Origin: Legionella qingyii
GTDB taxonomy: Bacteria > Pseudomonadota > Gammaproteobacteria > Legionellales > Legionellaceae
DNA length: 64,000 nt
Reading direction: 5' to 3'
Assembly (NCBI RefSeq): GCF_003184185.1
Contig: NZ_QHJG01000007.1
Span: 3,708-67,707 of the forward strand
In this document: in pieces, positions 45,329-55,430 of the stretch
How the letters are laid out: each line of letters opens with the position of its first letter
Position numbering within the stretch: the stretch's first letter is position 1
Made by a program: the position numbers and the translations under genes
The notes under the pieces: model-generated
What the model saw: only the letters and a program-made list of their open reading frames with translations
What the model was told of the DNA's origin: nothing
Databases searched by the model: none

Positions 45329-47143
45329 ATGTGTGGGATTATTGGAGCTGTATCTGAAAGGGACATCAGTAAAATTTTACTGGAAGGGTTACGTCGTCTA
45401 GAGTATAGAGGTTATGATTCTGCTGGTATTGCAGTAATTGATAATGACAAACGTTTAAATCGTGTAAGGATCCAGGGTAAGGTACAAAATTTAGCTGATG
45501 CGATGCAAGAAACAGCTATTGCTGGTAATACAGGTATTGCCCATACACGATGGGCCACCCACGGTAAGCCTTCAGAACAAAATGCACATCCCCATATATC
45601 CCACGGACAACTTGCATTGGTACACAATGGGATTATTGAAAATCATGAACAATTGCGTCGTGAATTAGCAATGAAAGGGTATCAGTTTACTTCCGAAACT
45701 GATACCGAAGTGGCGGCTCATTTAATTCATTACTATTACCTTCAGAGTGAAAATTTGCTCCAGGCAGTACAAACCGCCGCCGCAGAAATGGAAGGGGCTT
45801 TCGCTTTAGGTGTTATCCACCAACAAAATCCCAAAGAACTTATTGCTATTCGTAAAGGTAGCCCTCTCGTTGTCGGCATAGGAATCGGTGAGAATTTTAT
45901 TGCTTCTGATGGATTGGCGTTAAAATCTTTCGCACAATCAGTAATTTATTTGGAGGAAGGCGACAGCGCTGTTATTACCTCAAAAAGTATCGCGATTTAT
46001 GACGCCTCCAAATCATTTGTCGAGCGCCCCCTTCATCCCTTAACGAGTGATTCCGAGACAGTAAGTAAAGGTCCTTATCGGCATTTTATGCTCAAGGAAA
46101 TCTTCGAACAATCTAAGGTACTGAATGATACTTTAGAAGGTCGTGTTAATAGTGTGGAGGTACTTAGATCCAGTTTTGGGGAACGCGCCTCTCATATATT
46201 TCCTATGGTGAAACAAATCCATATTGTTGCTTGTGGCACCAGTTACCACGCCGGGCTAGTTGCCAAATATTGGTTAGAGTCATTGGCTGGGTTGCCAACC
46301 CAAGTTGAAATTGCCAGTGAATATCGTTATCGTGACGTGGTAGTTCCTAAAGATACTTTATTCATTACCGTTTCCCAGTCAGGCGAGACTGCAGATACTC
46401 TTGCTGCACTACAAAAAGCAAAAGAGAAGGGATATTTGGCCAGCTTGGCGATTTGTAATGTTGCAACAAGCACCTTAGTCAGAGAAGCTGATTGTGTTTT
46501 TCTAACACGCGCCGGAATTGAGATTGGTGTGGCATCTACTAAGGCATTTACAACTCAGTTGGCTGCTTTTTTGATGTTAGCGGCAGCGTTGTGTCATGAT
46601 AATCGCGCAAACGAAGTATTAAAACAATTGCAGGAGCTGCCTGCATGTTGCGAACGTGTATTAAAGATGAATGAAGAGGTTGAAGACCTGGCATCACTGT
46701 TTGTACATAAAGCACATGCTTTATTTTTAGGTCGCGGTGTTCAATACCCAGTAGCCCTAGAGGGTGCGTTGAAATTAAAGGAAATTTCTTATATTCATGC
46801 TGAGGCATACCCCTCCGGAGAGTTGAAACACGGTCCTTTGGCTTTGGTTGATGAAAACATGCCTGTTGTTGCGGTTGCCCCTAACGATGAGTTGTTGGAC
46901 AAATTAAAATCCAATTTACATGAAGTGAGTGCTCGGGGTGGCCAGTTGTTTGTTTTTGTTGATGACTCCCAAAGTTGGCGAGCAAATGGGGCTCGTTTGA
47001 TTAAGGTCCCTTGCTGTGGTTTATGGGTGGCTCCCATTATTTATACAATTCCTTTACAACTGTTGGCTTATCATGTTGCTGTTGTAAAAGGGACTGATGT
47101 GGATCAGCCACGTAATCTTGCCAAATCTGTGACTGTTGAGTAA
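45329..47143 (+). CDS. glmS: glutamine--fructose-6-phosphate aminotransferase GlmS
   Basis: The 604-residue protein starts MCGIIGAV with the catalytic Cys as residue 2 after Met removal, then the glutaminase motif TRWATHGKPSEQNAHPH. Two SIS sugar-isomerase domains follow (ACGTSYHAGLVAKYW; VSQSGETADTL; AYPSGELKHGPLALVD), and the C-terminus PRNLAKSVTVE is diagnostic. It makes glucosamine-6-phosphate, the entry to UDP-GlcNAc; GlmU is encoded at 19292. A GAGGAGCAGG site precedes the ATG. I see no glmS ribozyme. Confidence 0.98.
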   Translation: MCGIIGAVSERDISKILLEGLRRLEYRGYDSAGIAVIDNDKRLNRVRIQGKVQNLADAMQETAIAGNTGIAHTRWATHGKPSEQNAHPHISHGQLALVHNGIIENHEQLRRELAMKGYQFTSETDTEVAAHLIHYYYLQSENLLQAVQTAAAEMEGAFALGVIHQQNPKELIAIRKGSPLVVGIGIGENFIASDGLALKSFAQSVIYLEEGDSAVITSKSIAIYDASKSFVERPLHPLTSDSETVSKGPYRHFMLKEIFEQSKVLNDTLEGRVNSVEVLRSSFGERASHIFPMVKQIHIVACGTSYHAGLVAKYWLESLAGLPTQVEIASEYRYRDVVVPKDTLFITVSQSGETADTLAALQKAKEKGYLASLAICNVATSTLVREADCVFLTRAGIEIGVASTKAFTTQLAAFLMLAAALCHDNRANEVLKQLQELPACCERVLKMNEEVEDLASLFVHKAHALFLGRGVQYPVALEGALKLKEISYIHAEAYPSGELKHGPLALVDENMPVVAVAPNDELLDKLKSNLHEVSARGGQLFVFVDDSQSWRANGARLIKVPCCGLWVAPIIYTIPLQLLAYHVAVVKGTDVDQPRNLAKSVTVE

Positions 47144-47272
47144 TAATGTGGCGTTTTTTTAACTAATCACCCTTGACATTCTTCTCTATGTATATAGAGA
47201 GAACTTAAGATAAGAACTTATAGTTTATAGTAGGCAAAAGCAGCGCGTAACTCAAGAATAGGATTACCGAAT

Positions 47273-47299
47273 CTGGGTTGCGCTTTGCGACACCCAGGT
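47273..47299. repeat. CTGGGTTG hairpin
   Basis: CTGGGT and ACCCAG surround an inner GCGC...GCG stem, giving an interrupted hairpin of about 27 bases between glmS and tex. There is no clear U-run, so it is listed as a repeat of the dispersed CCTGGGTT family; it may still weaken readthrough. Confidence 0.5.
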
Positions 47300-47368
47300 T
47301 ACATTTTCCTTATATTTCTAAGGTGAAGTAATCAATTGTTATATTTTTTATGTTTTACGGGGATGTAA

Positions 47369-49711
47369 ATGACTCAAGAGATGTTGAGATTAGCTGCGAT
47401 TATTGCGCAAGAACTCAAAGTTAAACCAGCGCAGGCAGAAGCAGCCATTCGTCTGCTTAATGAAGGGGCAACAGTTCCTTTCATTGCTCGTTATCGCAAG
47501 GAAGCTACCGAAGGACTAGATGATGTGCAATTACGCTTTATTGATGAACGTGTACTTTATCTGCGTGAATTGGATGAGCGTCGAGCCGTAGTTTTACAGT
47601 CTATCCGCGAACAAGAGAAACTCACTCCTGAACTTGAAAAAAGCATTTTGGCAGCAGACACTAAAACTCGTCTTGAAGATTTATATTTGCCATTCAGACC
47701 AAAGCGTCGTACAAAAGCGCAAATTGCCATCGAAGCAGGCTTGGAGCCTCTTGCGCAGGCACTTTGGAAAAATCCTATGTTGGATCCCGAAGAAGAAGCT
47801 GTTCAATTTATCAATCCTGAGGCAGGCGTTGAGGATGCAAAAGCAGCATTAGAAGGTGCACGCCACATATTAATGGAGCATTTTGCTGAAGATGCTGATT
47901 TGATTAATGAGCTACGTGAATACTTGTGGCAGCACGGCATCGTCAAATCAACAGGAAGCTCTAAGAAAAAAGAAACCGTCAATAAGTTTTCAGATTACTT
48001 TGATTATTCTGAAGCAATTAAAAAAATCCCGTCACATCGTGCTTTGGCGTTATTCCGCGGCCGACGAGAAAGTGTTTTGCAAGTGAGCCTTATTTTACCT
48101 GAACATGATTTATCGTATGGTGAAAATAAATTAGCAGCTCATTTCAATATTGTTGATCAACAAAGAAAAGCTGACAGTTGGTTGCTTGAAACAGTCCGTC
48201 TGACCTGGAAGGTAAAATTATTTACCAAGTTAGAGTTGGAGTTGCTGACTCGCTTACGAGAAATTGCAGATGAAGAAGCAATAAAAGTATTTTCCAGAAA
48301 TTTACGTGACTTATTACTCGCCGCACCTGCAGGTCCACAAATTACTATTGGACTTGACCCTGGAATCAGAACCGGAGTTAAAGTGGTTGTGGTTGATGCA
48401 ACTGGTAAATTGCTGGATTACACCGTTATTTTCCCATTAGCGCCACAAAATGAATGGCATCAGGCAATTACTGATTTAGCTAAATTGGCAGCAAAATATC
48501 AGGTTAATCTGATAAGTATCGGTAATGGTACAGGATCTCGTGAAACAGAACGCTTGGTCACTGAATTAATAAAAATGTACCCTGATTTAAAACTGACCAA
48601 AGTTATTGTAAGTGAAGCGGGCGCGTCTGTTTATTCAGCTTCAGAAATTGCTTCACAAGAATTCCCAGATTTGGATGTTACGTTAAGAGGGGCTGTTTCT
48701 ATTGCGCGACGTCTCCAGGATCCGCTTGCGGAATTGGTCAAAATCGAAGCTAAATCTATTGGAGTGGGACAATATCAACATGATGTGAATCAAACTCGCC
48801 TGGCTCGGAGTCTTGATGGTGTTGTAGAGGATTGCGTGAATGCCATAGGTGTTGATGTAAACACGGCTTCAGCTGCGCTGTTATCTCATGTTTCAGGTCT
48901 TAATGAGGCTTTGGCTAAAAATATTGTGCTTTATCGTGATGAACATGGTGCATTTAAAAACCGCATGGAATTAAAAAGTGTACATCGCATGGGCGAAAAA
49001 GCGTTCCAACAAGCAGCAGGTTTTTTACGCATCATGAATGGTGATAATCCACTCGATGCCTCTTGTGTGCACCCGGAAGCTTACCCTCTGGTAGAAAAAA
49101 TCATTGAGAATAGGAACATTGATATTAAGAAGCTGATCGGTAATAAAGAACTATTACACAGTGTGAATGCTGAACAGTTTGTTGATGAACAATTTGGTTT
49201 ACCTACAATCAGAGATGTGTTGCGTGAACTGGAAAAACCAGGTCGCGATCCAAGACCTGAATTTAAAACGGCACAATTCAAGGAAGGTGTCGAAGACATC
49301 GAACATTTACATGAAGGAATGATCCTGGAAGGAGTTGTGAGTAATGTGACTAATTTTGGTGCCTTTGTGGATATTGGTGTACACCAGGATGGATTGGTAC
49401 ATATTTCAGCGATGACCAACAAATTTATTTCTGATCCACGTACTGTAGTGAAGGCCGGTGATATTGTGACGGTCAAGGTTATTGAAGTGGATAAAGAAAG
49501 AAAACGTATTGGTTTAAGTATGAAATTGGAAGACGAGCCTGCAAATCAGCCCGTTAAAAAAGTTGCAAAAGCATCTGAAGTGAAAAGACCACCTCAAGTA
49601 AAAAAAGCTGAGCATAAGAAAAAATCCGAGGTTAAAAAAGTTGAGCCAGCCAAAAAAACTGTGTTTAATACAGCAATGGCAGATGCATTGGCAAAATTAA
49701 AACGTAATTAA
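47369..49711 (+). CDS. tex: Tex-family S1 RNA-binding protein (YhgF)
   Basis: The 780-residue protein has the Tex N-terminal helical region ([20 protein letters not shown]), a YqgF-like nuclease-fold domain ([17 protein letters not shown]), helix-hairpin-helix motifs ([20 protein letters not shown]) and an S1 domain ([21 protein letters not shown]). After the S1 domain there is a Lys/Val/Pro-rich tail (about 730-770) ending in [15 protein letters not shown]. Tex binds nucleic acid and influences transcription and stress tolerance; no catalysis is established. It is a single gene. Confidence 0.97.
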   Translation: MTQEMLRLAAIIAQELKVKPAQAEAAIRLLNEGATVPFIARYRKEATEGLDDVQLRFIDERVLYLRELDERRAVVLQSIREQEKLTPELEKSILAADTKTRLEDLYLPFRPKRRTKAQIAIEAGLEPLAQALWKNPMLDPEEEAVQFINPEAGVEDAKAALEGARHILMEHFAEDADLINELREYLWQHGIVKSTGSSKKKETVNKFSDYFDYSEAIKKIPSHRALALFRGRRESVLQVSLILPEHDLSYGENKLAAHFNIVDQQRKADSWLLETVRLTWKVKLFTKLELELLTRLREIADEEAIKVFSRNLRDLLLAAPAGPQITIGLDPGIRTGVKVVVVDATGKLLDYTVIFPLAPQNEWHQAITDLAKLAAKYQVNLISIGNGTGSRETERLVTELIKMYPDLKLTKVIVSEAGASVYSASEIASQEFPDLDVTLRGAVSIARRLQDPLAELVKIEAKSIGVGQYQHDVNQTRLARSLDGVVEDCVNAIGVDVNTASAALLSHVSGLNEALAKNIVLYRDEHGAFKNRMELKSVHRMGEKAFQQAAGFLRIMNGDNPLDASCVHPEAYPLVEKIIENRNIDIKKLIGNKELLHSVNAEQFVDEQFGLPTIRDVLRELEKPGRDPRPEFKTAQFKEGVEDIEHLHEGMILEGVVSNVTNFGAFVDIGVHQDGLVHISAMTNKFISDPRTVVKAGDIVTVKVIEVDKERKRIGLSMKLEDEPANQPVKKVAKASEVKRPPQVKKAEHKKKSEVKKVEPAKKTVFNTAMADALAKLKRN

Positions 49712-49770
49712 AAAGTATGGGATGAATTAAGTTCATAGCCCCTCCCTAGAATGGGCGAGGGGCAGGGGAC

Positions 49771-49902
49771 ACTACCATTAAATTATGGATTTTTGTCATT
49801 ACCAAGCAGCTGGGATCTATTCTTTAAGTAGCACTGCATTTTGTTAGAAATGGGTTCCCGCCTTCGCGGGAACGACAGTTTTTTTCTTGGCTTCATGGCA
49901 GT
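49771..49902. repeat. nested inverted repeat, copy 2, with a decayed left arm
   Basis: This 132-base stretch aligns with the next repeat at 49980-50112 from ACTACCATTAA through to CTTCATSGCAGT. The right arm TTCCCGCCTTCGCGGGAA is intact, but the left arm reads ATTACCAAGCAGCTGGGAT and no longer pairs well. The spacer ATCTATTCTTTAAGTAGCAC is shared with copy 3. It lies after tex. Confidence 0.88.
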
Positions 49903-49979
49903 GGGGACAAGGGTGAAGGTTTCATTGGCCGAAACCAATGTCCTCATCCGTGCGTAGGTACCTTCTTCCCCTAAGGATT

Positions 49980-50112
49980 ACTACCATTAAGTTAAGGATT
50001 TTTGTCATTCCCGCGAAGGCGGGAATCTATTCTTTAAGTAGCACTGTATCTTGTTAGAAATGGGTTCCCGGTTTCGCGGGAACGACAGTTTTTCTCTTAG
50101 CTTCATCGCAGT
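49980..50112. repeat. nested inverted repeat, copy 3
   Basis: The element has a left arm GTCATTCCCGCGAAGGCG and a right arm with GGTTTCGCGGGAACGAC, separated by about 35 bases. It is a direct copy of the 49771-49902 element and is related to 12021-12103. The shared flank ACCATTAAGTTAAGGATTTT shows that the unit is longer than the hairpins. It lies 67 bases before the yciA-like gene. Confidence 0.9.
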
Positions 50113-50179
50113 ACCCCTAGGGAGAAGCTAATTTAATGATAATACTGCTGCGTTACATCATGTATAACATAGGTGAATC

Positions 50180-50563
50180 ATGACTTATACTCCACAAGGA
50201 GAGCTTGCTATCCAGACTTTGGCAATGCCAGCAGATACTAATGCCAATGGCGATATCTTTGGTGGTTGGATTGTGTCACAAATGGATTTGGCTGCAGGAA
50301 TATTGGCAAAACGATTAGCATTGGGGCGTGTTGTTACCGTTGCCATTCATTCTATGAGTTTTTTAAAACCAGTCCATGTGGGGGATCTTGTGAGTTGTTA
50401 CGTAACTTTGGTAAAACAAGGTAATACCTCTATGACGTTCCGGGTTGAGGTATGGGCACATCCTGCCACTCAAAATGAAACCTATCAAGTCACCGAAGGT
50501 GTTTTTGTTTTTGTTGCCATAGATGAAAAGGGCAAAGCAAGACAGGTACCTAAAAAAATATGA
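50180..50563 (+). CDS. yciA: acyl-CoA thioesterase, YciA type
   Basis: The 127-residue hotdog protein has the YciA/Acot signature LAMPADTNANGDIFGGWIVSQMD, with the catalytic Asp in NGDIFGGW, then FLKPVHVGDLVSCYV and a C-terminal VFVFVAIDEKGKARQVP. It hydrolyses a range of acyl-CoA esters in the cytoplasm. It overlaps the start of the following 545-residue unknown gene by four bases (ATGA), so the two are translated together. Confidence 0.94.
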   Translation: MTYTPQGELAIQTLAMPADTNANGDIFGGWIVSQMDLAAGILAKRLALGRVVTVAIHSMSFLKPVHVGDLVSCYVTLVKQGNTSMTFRVEVWAHPATQNETYQVTEGVFVFVAIDEKGKARQVPKKI

Positions 50564-52197
50564 CCAATAATTCGACAGAGTTGTATCATTTACTTACTGA
50601 AATGGCTACCCTAATTGAACAAAATGCGGAGCCAGATCCCCAATTATATATTTTATTTTTCCAACAACCCGAACTTGCATTTAAGATAATAGATATCATT
50701 GGTAATTTAGAAGAAAAACTGGATGAAGGACTTTCAGTATATTCTGCCTGTGTTTTTGCTTTGGATATTTGTGTTGCTCAGTTGCAAGGTGCGGCAGAAT
50801 CCAACAATAAGATCACTGCAAAAACCTTGGTTCAGTTGATGGATCACTTAGCCGAAATGATCAATTTACGCAAACATACACTGAGTTTTTGGTTGCCTGT
50901 ATTAAATTCTTTTTATGAGTCACACGTCGAATTGACGGAGGCTTTAAAAGATGCCTATTATGAACTTGCCAGTGATGAGGAAGAATCTATTCAAGAAGGT
51001 GAACCCATATCGCATCTCGATGCAATTCGTGACTTGATTCATGAATTAGCGGATCTTAATGTTTTTGAAATCGCCGAAAATTTTTTCGCCCAAAGCTATG
51101 CAATGCCGGCTGATTTTTTTGTCGACCTCATGGTTGACTTATATAACATTGAAGAAGGCGCAGATATTGCCTTACTTATTTTATTACATCCTAAAGCGGA
51201 TGTTCGCGAAGTTGCTGTGAACACGCTGAGTCAAATTATGGAGATGGTTACTCTATCATCAATATCTCTTTCACGCTTAAAGACGATCAAATATTGGTAT
51301 CCTGAGAGTTATTATGCCCTCTTTGATTCCTGGATAAAAATTCAACGCAAAAAAGGAGTGGTATTCGCACCAGAACCTGAGGTGGCCAAGATGACCGTTA
51401 GAGCTACTGAAGTAGATGGTTCTGGCTCGCAGGGTGTTTTTCTACATGTTCGTAAAAATAGGAAAAACCGACTTTGTGGTTTGTTATTAAAGTATGAGTT
51501 AGGTCTAAAAGATGCATGGATAACGCCTTCGCTTTCATCAAAGGATGTAAAGGATTACTACCATCAGGCTTTTGATGAAAATATAACTTTGCGGGAAGTG
51601 GATTTAGCTTATTTCACAATGATGGTAGAACATTTTTTAGCGATAACAATCGAAAAAGGCGAGATTCCGAATGTCCAATTTTTAGAAATCCAAGAGCAAT
51701 TGGGGATACGCTTACGTCCTGTGAAGTTGGATTTAGATTATCTGTTTGAACAATTGAGTATCCAAATTACACCTTTTACTCAAGAGGCTATTTCCGAATC
51801 TTTGCGACGTTCAAAGTCATGGCTCAAAACCAAATCATTTACTGAATCCTGGTATTTGGAAAATCCTTTGGTTGATAAAATCGTTAACCATAACAGTAGT
51901 TTTGTTGAGGGGATTAGGGTGTGTCGCATGGAAGAAGCTATGGAGGCTGTATTTTCTGAAGAAATGGAATTGCATCGCGACAAATGGCAGTTTCACTTTT
52001 TATGGATTGCTTTATGGATGAAATCCAAGGAAAAACGAAATGAAAAACTATGGCGCGATAGTTTTTTGATTGCCTATACCATTCATGAAGGAAAACCTCT
52101 GAAAGAGATTCCCGTGATGCAGGAAATTTGTCGGCAAACGGTGATTAATAGTGCAGAAACCATGCAAGAGCGGCGAACACATTTGAGTCAGGAATGA
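50560..52197 (+). CDS. uncharacterised 545-residue helical protein
   Basis: No family is recognised. The protein is soluble and helical, with acidic stretches (SDEEESIQEGEP at about 138-150) and a possible HEAT-like unit at about 200-230 (LLILLHPKADVREVAVNTLSQIM). There is no signal peptide, membrane helix or catalytic motif. It overlaps the YciA thioesterase by four bases and is followed after nine bases by riboflavin synthase, so it sits in a housekeeping operon. That argues against an effector and for a conserved cytoplasmic role. Confidence 0.85.
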   Translation: MTNNSTELYHLLTEMATLIEQNAEPDPQLYILFFQQPELAFKIIDIIGNLEEKLDEGLSVYSACVFALDICVAQLQGAAESNNKITAKTLVQLMDHLAEMINLRKHTLSFWLPVLNSFYESHVELTEALKDAYYELASDEEESIQEGEPISHLDAIRDLIHELADLNVFEIAENFFAQSYAMPADFFVDLMVDLYNIEEGADIALLILLHPKADVREVAVNTLSQIMEMVTLSSISLSRLKTIKYWYPESYYALFDSWIKIQRKKGVVFAPEPEVAKMTVRATEVDGSGSQGVFLHVRKNRKNRLCGLLLKYELGLKDAWITPSLSSKDVKDYYHQAFDENITLREVDLAYFTMMVEHFLAITIEKGEIPNVQFLEIQEQLGIRLRPVKLDLDYLFEQLSIQITPFTQEAISESLRRSKSWLKTKSFTESWYLENPLVDKIVNHNSSFVEGIRVCRMEEAMEAVFSEEMELHRDKWQFHFLWIALWMKSKEKRNEKLWRDSFLIAYTIHEGKPLKEIPVMQEICRQTVINSAETMQERRTHLSQE

Positions 52198-52206
52198 GAG
52201 AAATCT

Positions 52207-52821
52207 ATGTTTACCGGAATTATTGAAAGTAAAGGTACCGTGATTAGCAATACCGAGCATGATGGTGCAAATCGATTGATTATTTCATCGGTCTTCAAAC
52301 AATTGCAAACAGGTGAAAGCATTGCTGTAAATGGGGTCTGCCTAACTTTATTGCCAATGGAACACAGCAACTTGAGTTTTGATGTTTCCCCAGAAACTTT
52401 GCATAGAACGACTTTAGGGGGACTCAGAATAGGTGATGAAGTCAATTTAGAACGAGCCATGCTTGCATCGACACGTTTTGGTGGTCATTACGTAAGCGGG
52501 CATGTAGATGCCATTGCTCAAATTCATTCCGTTAAACATCTTAATGAATTTATTGAGGTGGAGTTAAGTGGATTTGATGCAAATGCAATGTTGTATTTAA
52601 TCCCTAAAGGTAGTATCACTGTTGAAGGGGTAAGCTTAACGATAAATGAGGTGACAAATCAACGCATTAAATTAATGCTTGTTCCACACACATTACTTCA
52701 TACAACACTGGGCTTCTTAAAAAATGGCCAAGAAGTTAATATAGAATTTGACTACCTGGCACGTATTGTTGCTCATCAATTGCAGGTTGCAGGAACGTTA
52801 AACAATCAGATCCCGTTATGA
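52207..52821 (+). CDS. ribE: riboflavin synthase alpha subunit
   Basis: The 204-residue protein has the tandem-barrel structure of riboflavin synthase: MFTGIIESKGTV at the start, then SIAVNGVCLTL, SFDVSPETLHRTTLG and LERAM in the first barrel, and GGHYVSGHVD, GSITVEGVSLTIN and EFDYLARIVAHQL in the second. It turns two lumazine molecules into riboflavin plus a pyrimidine. It is last of the yciA-unknown-ribE cluster. I see no FMN riboswitch in front of it. Confidence 0.97.
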   Translation: MFTGIIESKGTVISNTEHDGANRLIISSVFKQLQTGESIAVNGVCLTLLPMEHSNLSFDVSPETLHRTTLGGLRIGDEVNLERAMLASTRFGGHYVSGHVDAIAQIHSVKHLNEFIEVELSGFDANAMLYLIPKGSITVEGVSLTINEVTNQRIKLMLVPHTLLHTTLGFLKNGQEVNIEFDYLARIVAHQLQVAGTLNNQIPL

Positions 52822-52836
52822 ATTAAGGAGTAGTTC

Positions 52837-54138
52837 ATGACCAAACAATTAACATCCCGATGGCATCGTCTTTTTTTTGCCACAATCGTTATCGGAATTG
52901 TTGCTGGTTTTGGTGGGATGTTTTTAGCCTTGTTATTGCATTTTCTCCAGCACTTAGCCTATGAACATACTGTATTTCCTATTATTGAAAATGAGCGTTT
53001 TCTTGATGTTGTTAGTGGTTCATCTTCCTCAAGAAGGGTGATTACGCTTCTACTGTGTGGTCTCATTGCAGGTTGGGGGTGGTGGGCTGTTTTTCGTTAT
53101 GGCAGGCCTTTGGTGAGTATTGCTAATGCAATTAAATCACCCAGACCCTATATGCCTATAAAAACCACTATAGCGCACGTATTACTGCAAATAATTACAG
53201 TTGCTTTGGGGTCTCCTATGGGACGCGAAGTGGCTCCACGGGAATTAGGGGCAACATTTGCGTGTTGGTTGACCAATAAAATGAAGTTGCGCCCTAAAGA
53301 GAGTCAAGTACTGGTGGCCTGTGCCGCGGGAGCAGGGCTAGCTGCCGTCTATAATGTTCCTTTTGGTGGGGCGCTGTTTACTTTAGAAGTCCTACTTGGT
53401 ACTTTTCGATGGTTTGCAGTGATTCCCGCAATAACTACTTCTGCGATTGCAGTGGTTATATCCTGGATTGGTCTTGGTAATCAGTCGCTGTATCATATAC
53501 CTGTTTTGATACTTGATTCTTCAATAGTTATTTGGGCTATTCTCGCTGGTCCCATTTTTGGTTTTTCTGCTTATTGGTTTAAAGAGATTACAAATAGAGC
53601 TCAAAGTCGAGCACCAAGAAATTGGAAAATCATCATCTCGTGCCTATTCAATTTCTTTATTATCGGCTTATTAGCTATTTATTTTCCGGAGATATTAGGG
53701 AATGGTCGCTCTGCAGCCCAGTTAGGATTTGATGGGAATATGTTAGGACTAGGTATTGCAGCAGTTGTATTAATACTTAGGCTTTTAATTGTTTGTACCA
53801 GTATACAAGCGGGTGCCGCAGGTGGAATATTAACTCCCTCCCTTGCAAATGGTGCGTTAATGGCCGTCATTCTAGGCATTCTTTGGAGCCATTTGTGGCC
53901 AGGTATCTCAATATCTGCTTTTGCCGTTGTTGGTGGCGCAGCATTTCTTGCTGCGGCTCAAAAGATGCCAATCACTGCAATTGTCCTGGTCATTGAGTTT
54001 ACAGGGATCAATTTTAGCTTTTTCATTCCGATGCTTTTAGCGGTTGCTGGGGCCATTAGTATGTTTAATTATTGTACTACGAGGCGTTTATCCAAAACCT
54101 CCAAGGATAATATTCCATTATCTCATATCCGAAACTAA
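52837..54138 (+). CDS. ClC-family chloride channel/antiporter
   Basis: The 433-residue protein has 10-12 membrane helices and ClC ion-path elements: GSPMGREVAP (the gating-type Glu131), GAGLAAVYNVPFGGALFTLEVL, and GAAGGILTPSLANGA, where most ClC proteins have GGxFxPxL. The canonical GREGP is changed to GREVAP, while the glutamate is kept, so H+/Cl- exchange remains possible. There are no CBS domains. It begins 15 bases after ribE with an AAGGAGTAG ribosome site and may be part of that transcript. Confidence 0.92.
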   Translation: MTKQLTSRWHRLFFATIVIGIVAGFGGMFLALLLHFLQHLAYEHTVFPIIENERFLDVVSGSSSSRRVITLLLCGLIAGWGWWAVFRYGRPLVSIANAIKSPRPYMPIKTTIAHVLLQIITVALGSPMGREVAPRELGATFACWLTNKMKLRPKESQVLVACAAGAGLAAVYNVPFGGALFTLEVLLGTFRWFAVIPAITTSAIAVVISWIGLGNQSLYHIPVLILDSSIVIWAILAGPIFGFSAYWFKEITNRAQSRAPRNWKIIISCLFNFFIIGLLAIYFPEILGNGRSAAQLGFDGNMLGLGIAAVVLILRLLIVCTSIQAGAAGGILTPSLANGALMAVILGILWSHLWPGISISAFAVVGGAAFLAAAQKMPITAIVLVIEFTGINFSFFIPMLLAVAGAISMFNYCTTRRLSKTSKDNIPLSHIRN

Positions 54139-54209
54139 TATTGGATAACATGTCTCTGGAAGTAGGTCCTTTAATAAAGGAAGCAGAAAGCACTAGATTA
54201 AAGATACGA

Positions 54210-55430
54210 TTAACCCCCATAAGCTTTTTCAATCCAAGAAACAAAATCTTCTGCTAAAATCGAGCGATCAAAATTGCTTTCTCCCAAGAGGCGAGCTCGT
54301 TCGCCCTTTTCTTTTAGTTGGACTCGATTCGTTGCCGCAGTCTCTAAAGCATCAGCAAAAGCAACTGGGTTTTCAGGGGGTACAACAAAACCGCAATCTT
54401 TTTCATAAATCAACTCAGCAAGCCAGCCAGGATAATTATTTAATACAGGCAGACCTGCTGCAATATAATCAAAAAATTTGTTAGGTGAGGTGCCATAATA
54501 AAAAGCAGGTACATTCGCAAGAATTTGCAAGCCCAAATCAGCACGTTTCATCAGGCCGGCTAGTTTTATCTTGTCCACTGGCGCATGGAAAATTATATTA
54601 TCAAGCGCTTCTCTAATGGCTCGTTTTTGTAATTCGGCTTTTAATTTCCCATCGCCAATTAAGAGCAATTTAATATCATTTCGCCCTCGTTGTTTAAGCT
54701 CCATGGCAGCATCCAACACCGCATCAAGCCCATTAGCTATGCCATGAGTTCCAGAATACACCGCAAGAAAGTCTTCTGAATTTACCCCAGGTGGTTGCCA
54801 TTCTAAGACTGGCTCTGAAAAAATATGGAGGTCACAGCCATTCGGTATCAATTTAACCGTGTCATTGGAAACTCGATGTTTTGTAATGCCTTGTACAATA
54901 CCTGGTGATAAACCAATTAATCGATGTGCTGAGCGGTAAGAGGCCCACTCCAGTACAGACATAGCTCCCAAAACAAAACGATTACGAATAACTCCCATTG
55001 CTCTAGGCAATTCTGGCCATAAGTCACGCACTTCAAATACAAATGGCTTACGACGAAACCAGCGTGCAAAAATACCAGGGATACCTACTGTTAAAGGCGT
55101 AGTTGTGGCAAAAAGCAAATCATATTTTTCAGTGAAAACCAAACTCGTACTTCTGAATGCAAATTTAAAGAATATTCCCGTACGAGTAAGAAAACGATCC
55201 TTGTTTGAGTAGGCTAAATCAAACTCAATAATTTTAATTCCATCAACGGTTCCTTTGCGGCAACCTCGAACAAAAGGTTGTGAAAGTCCTGTTTGGGCGG
55301 CACCATAACTACCACATACCATAGTTACCTGATGTCCACGCTTAATAAGTTGCCTCGCCATTTCATAGGAACGAATGCCAGTTGTTCCTTTGGGTGTAGA
55401 AAAATGCTGATGAAAATATAAGATCCTCAT
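54210..55430 (-). CDS. family 4 glycosyltransferase
   Basis: The 406-residue protein has the GT-B plan of GT4 enzymes: RILYFHQHFSTPKGTTGIRSY at the start, FEVRDLWPELPRAMG in the middle, and the C-terminal nucleotide-sugar site NKFFDYIAAGLPVLNNYPG. EVRDLWPE is typical of the WcaI/WbuB-like group used in O-antigen and capsule synthesis. I take the ATG at 55430; a GTG nine bases upstream (55439) with GGAG in front is an alternative. It points away from the acyltransferase at 56063. Confidence 0.9.
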   Translation of the reverse strand: MRILYFHQHFSTPKGTTGIRSYEMARQLIKRGHQVTMVCGSYGAAQTGLSQPFVRGCRKGTVDGIKIIEFDLAYSNKDRFLTRTGIFFKFAFRSTSLVFTEKYDLLFATTTPLTVGIPGIFARWFRRKPFVFEVRDLWPELPRAMGVIRNRFVLGAMSVLEWASYRSAHRLIGLSPGIVQGITKHRVSNDTVKLIPNGCDLHIFSEPVLEWQPPGVNSEDFLAVYSGTHGIANGLDAVLDAAMELKQRGRNDIKLLLIGDGKLKAELQKRAIREALDNIIFHAPVDKIKLAGLMKRADLGLQILANVPAFYYGTSPNKFFDYIAAGLPVLNNYPGWLAELIYEKDCGFVVPPENPVAFADALETAATNRVQLKEKGERARLLGESNFDRSILAEDFVSWIEKAYGG

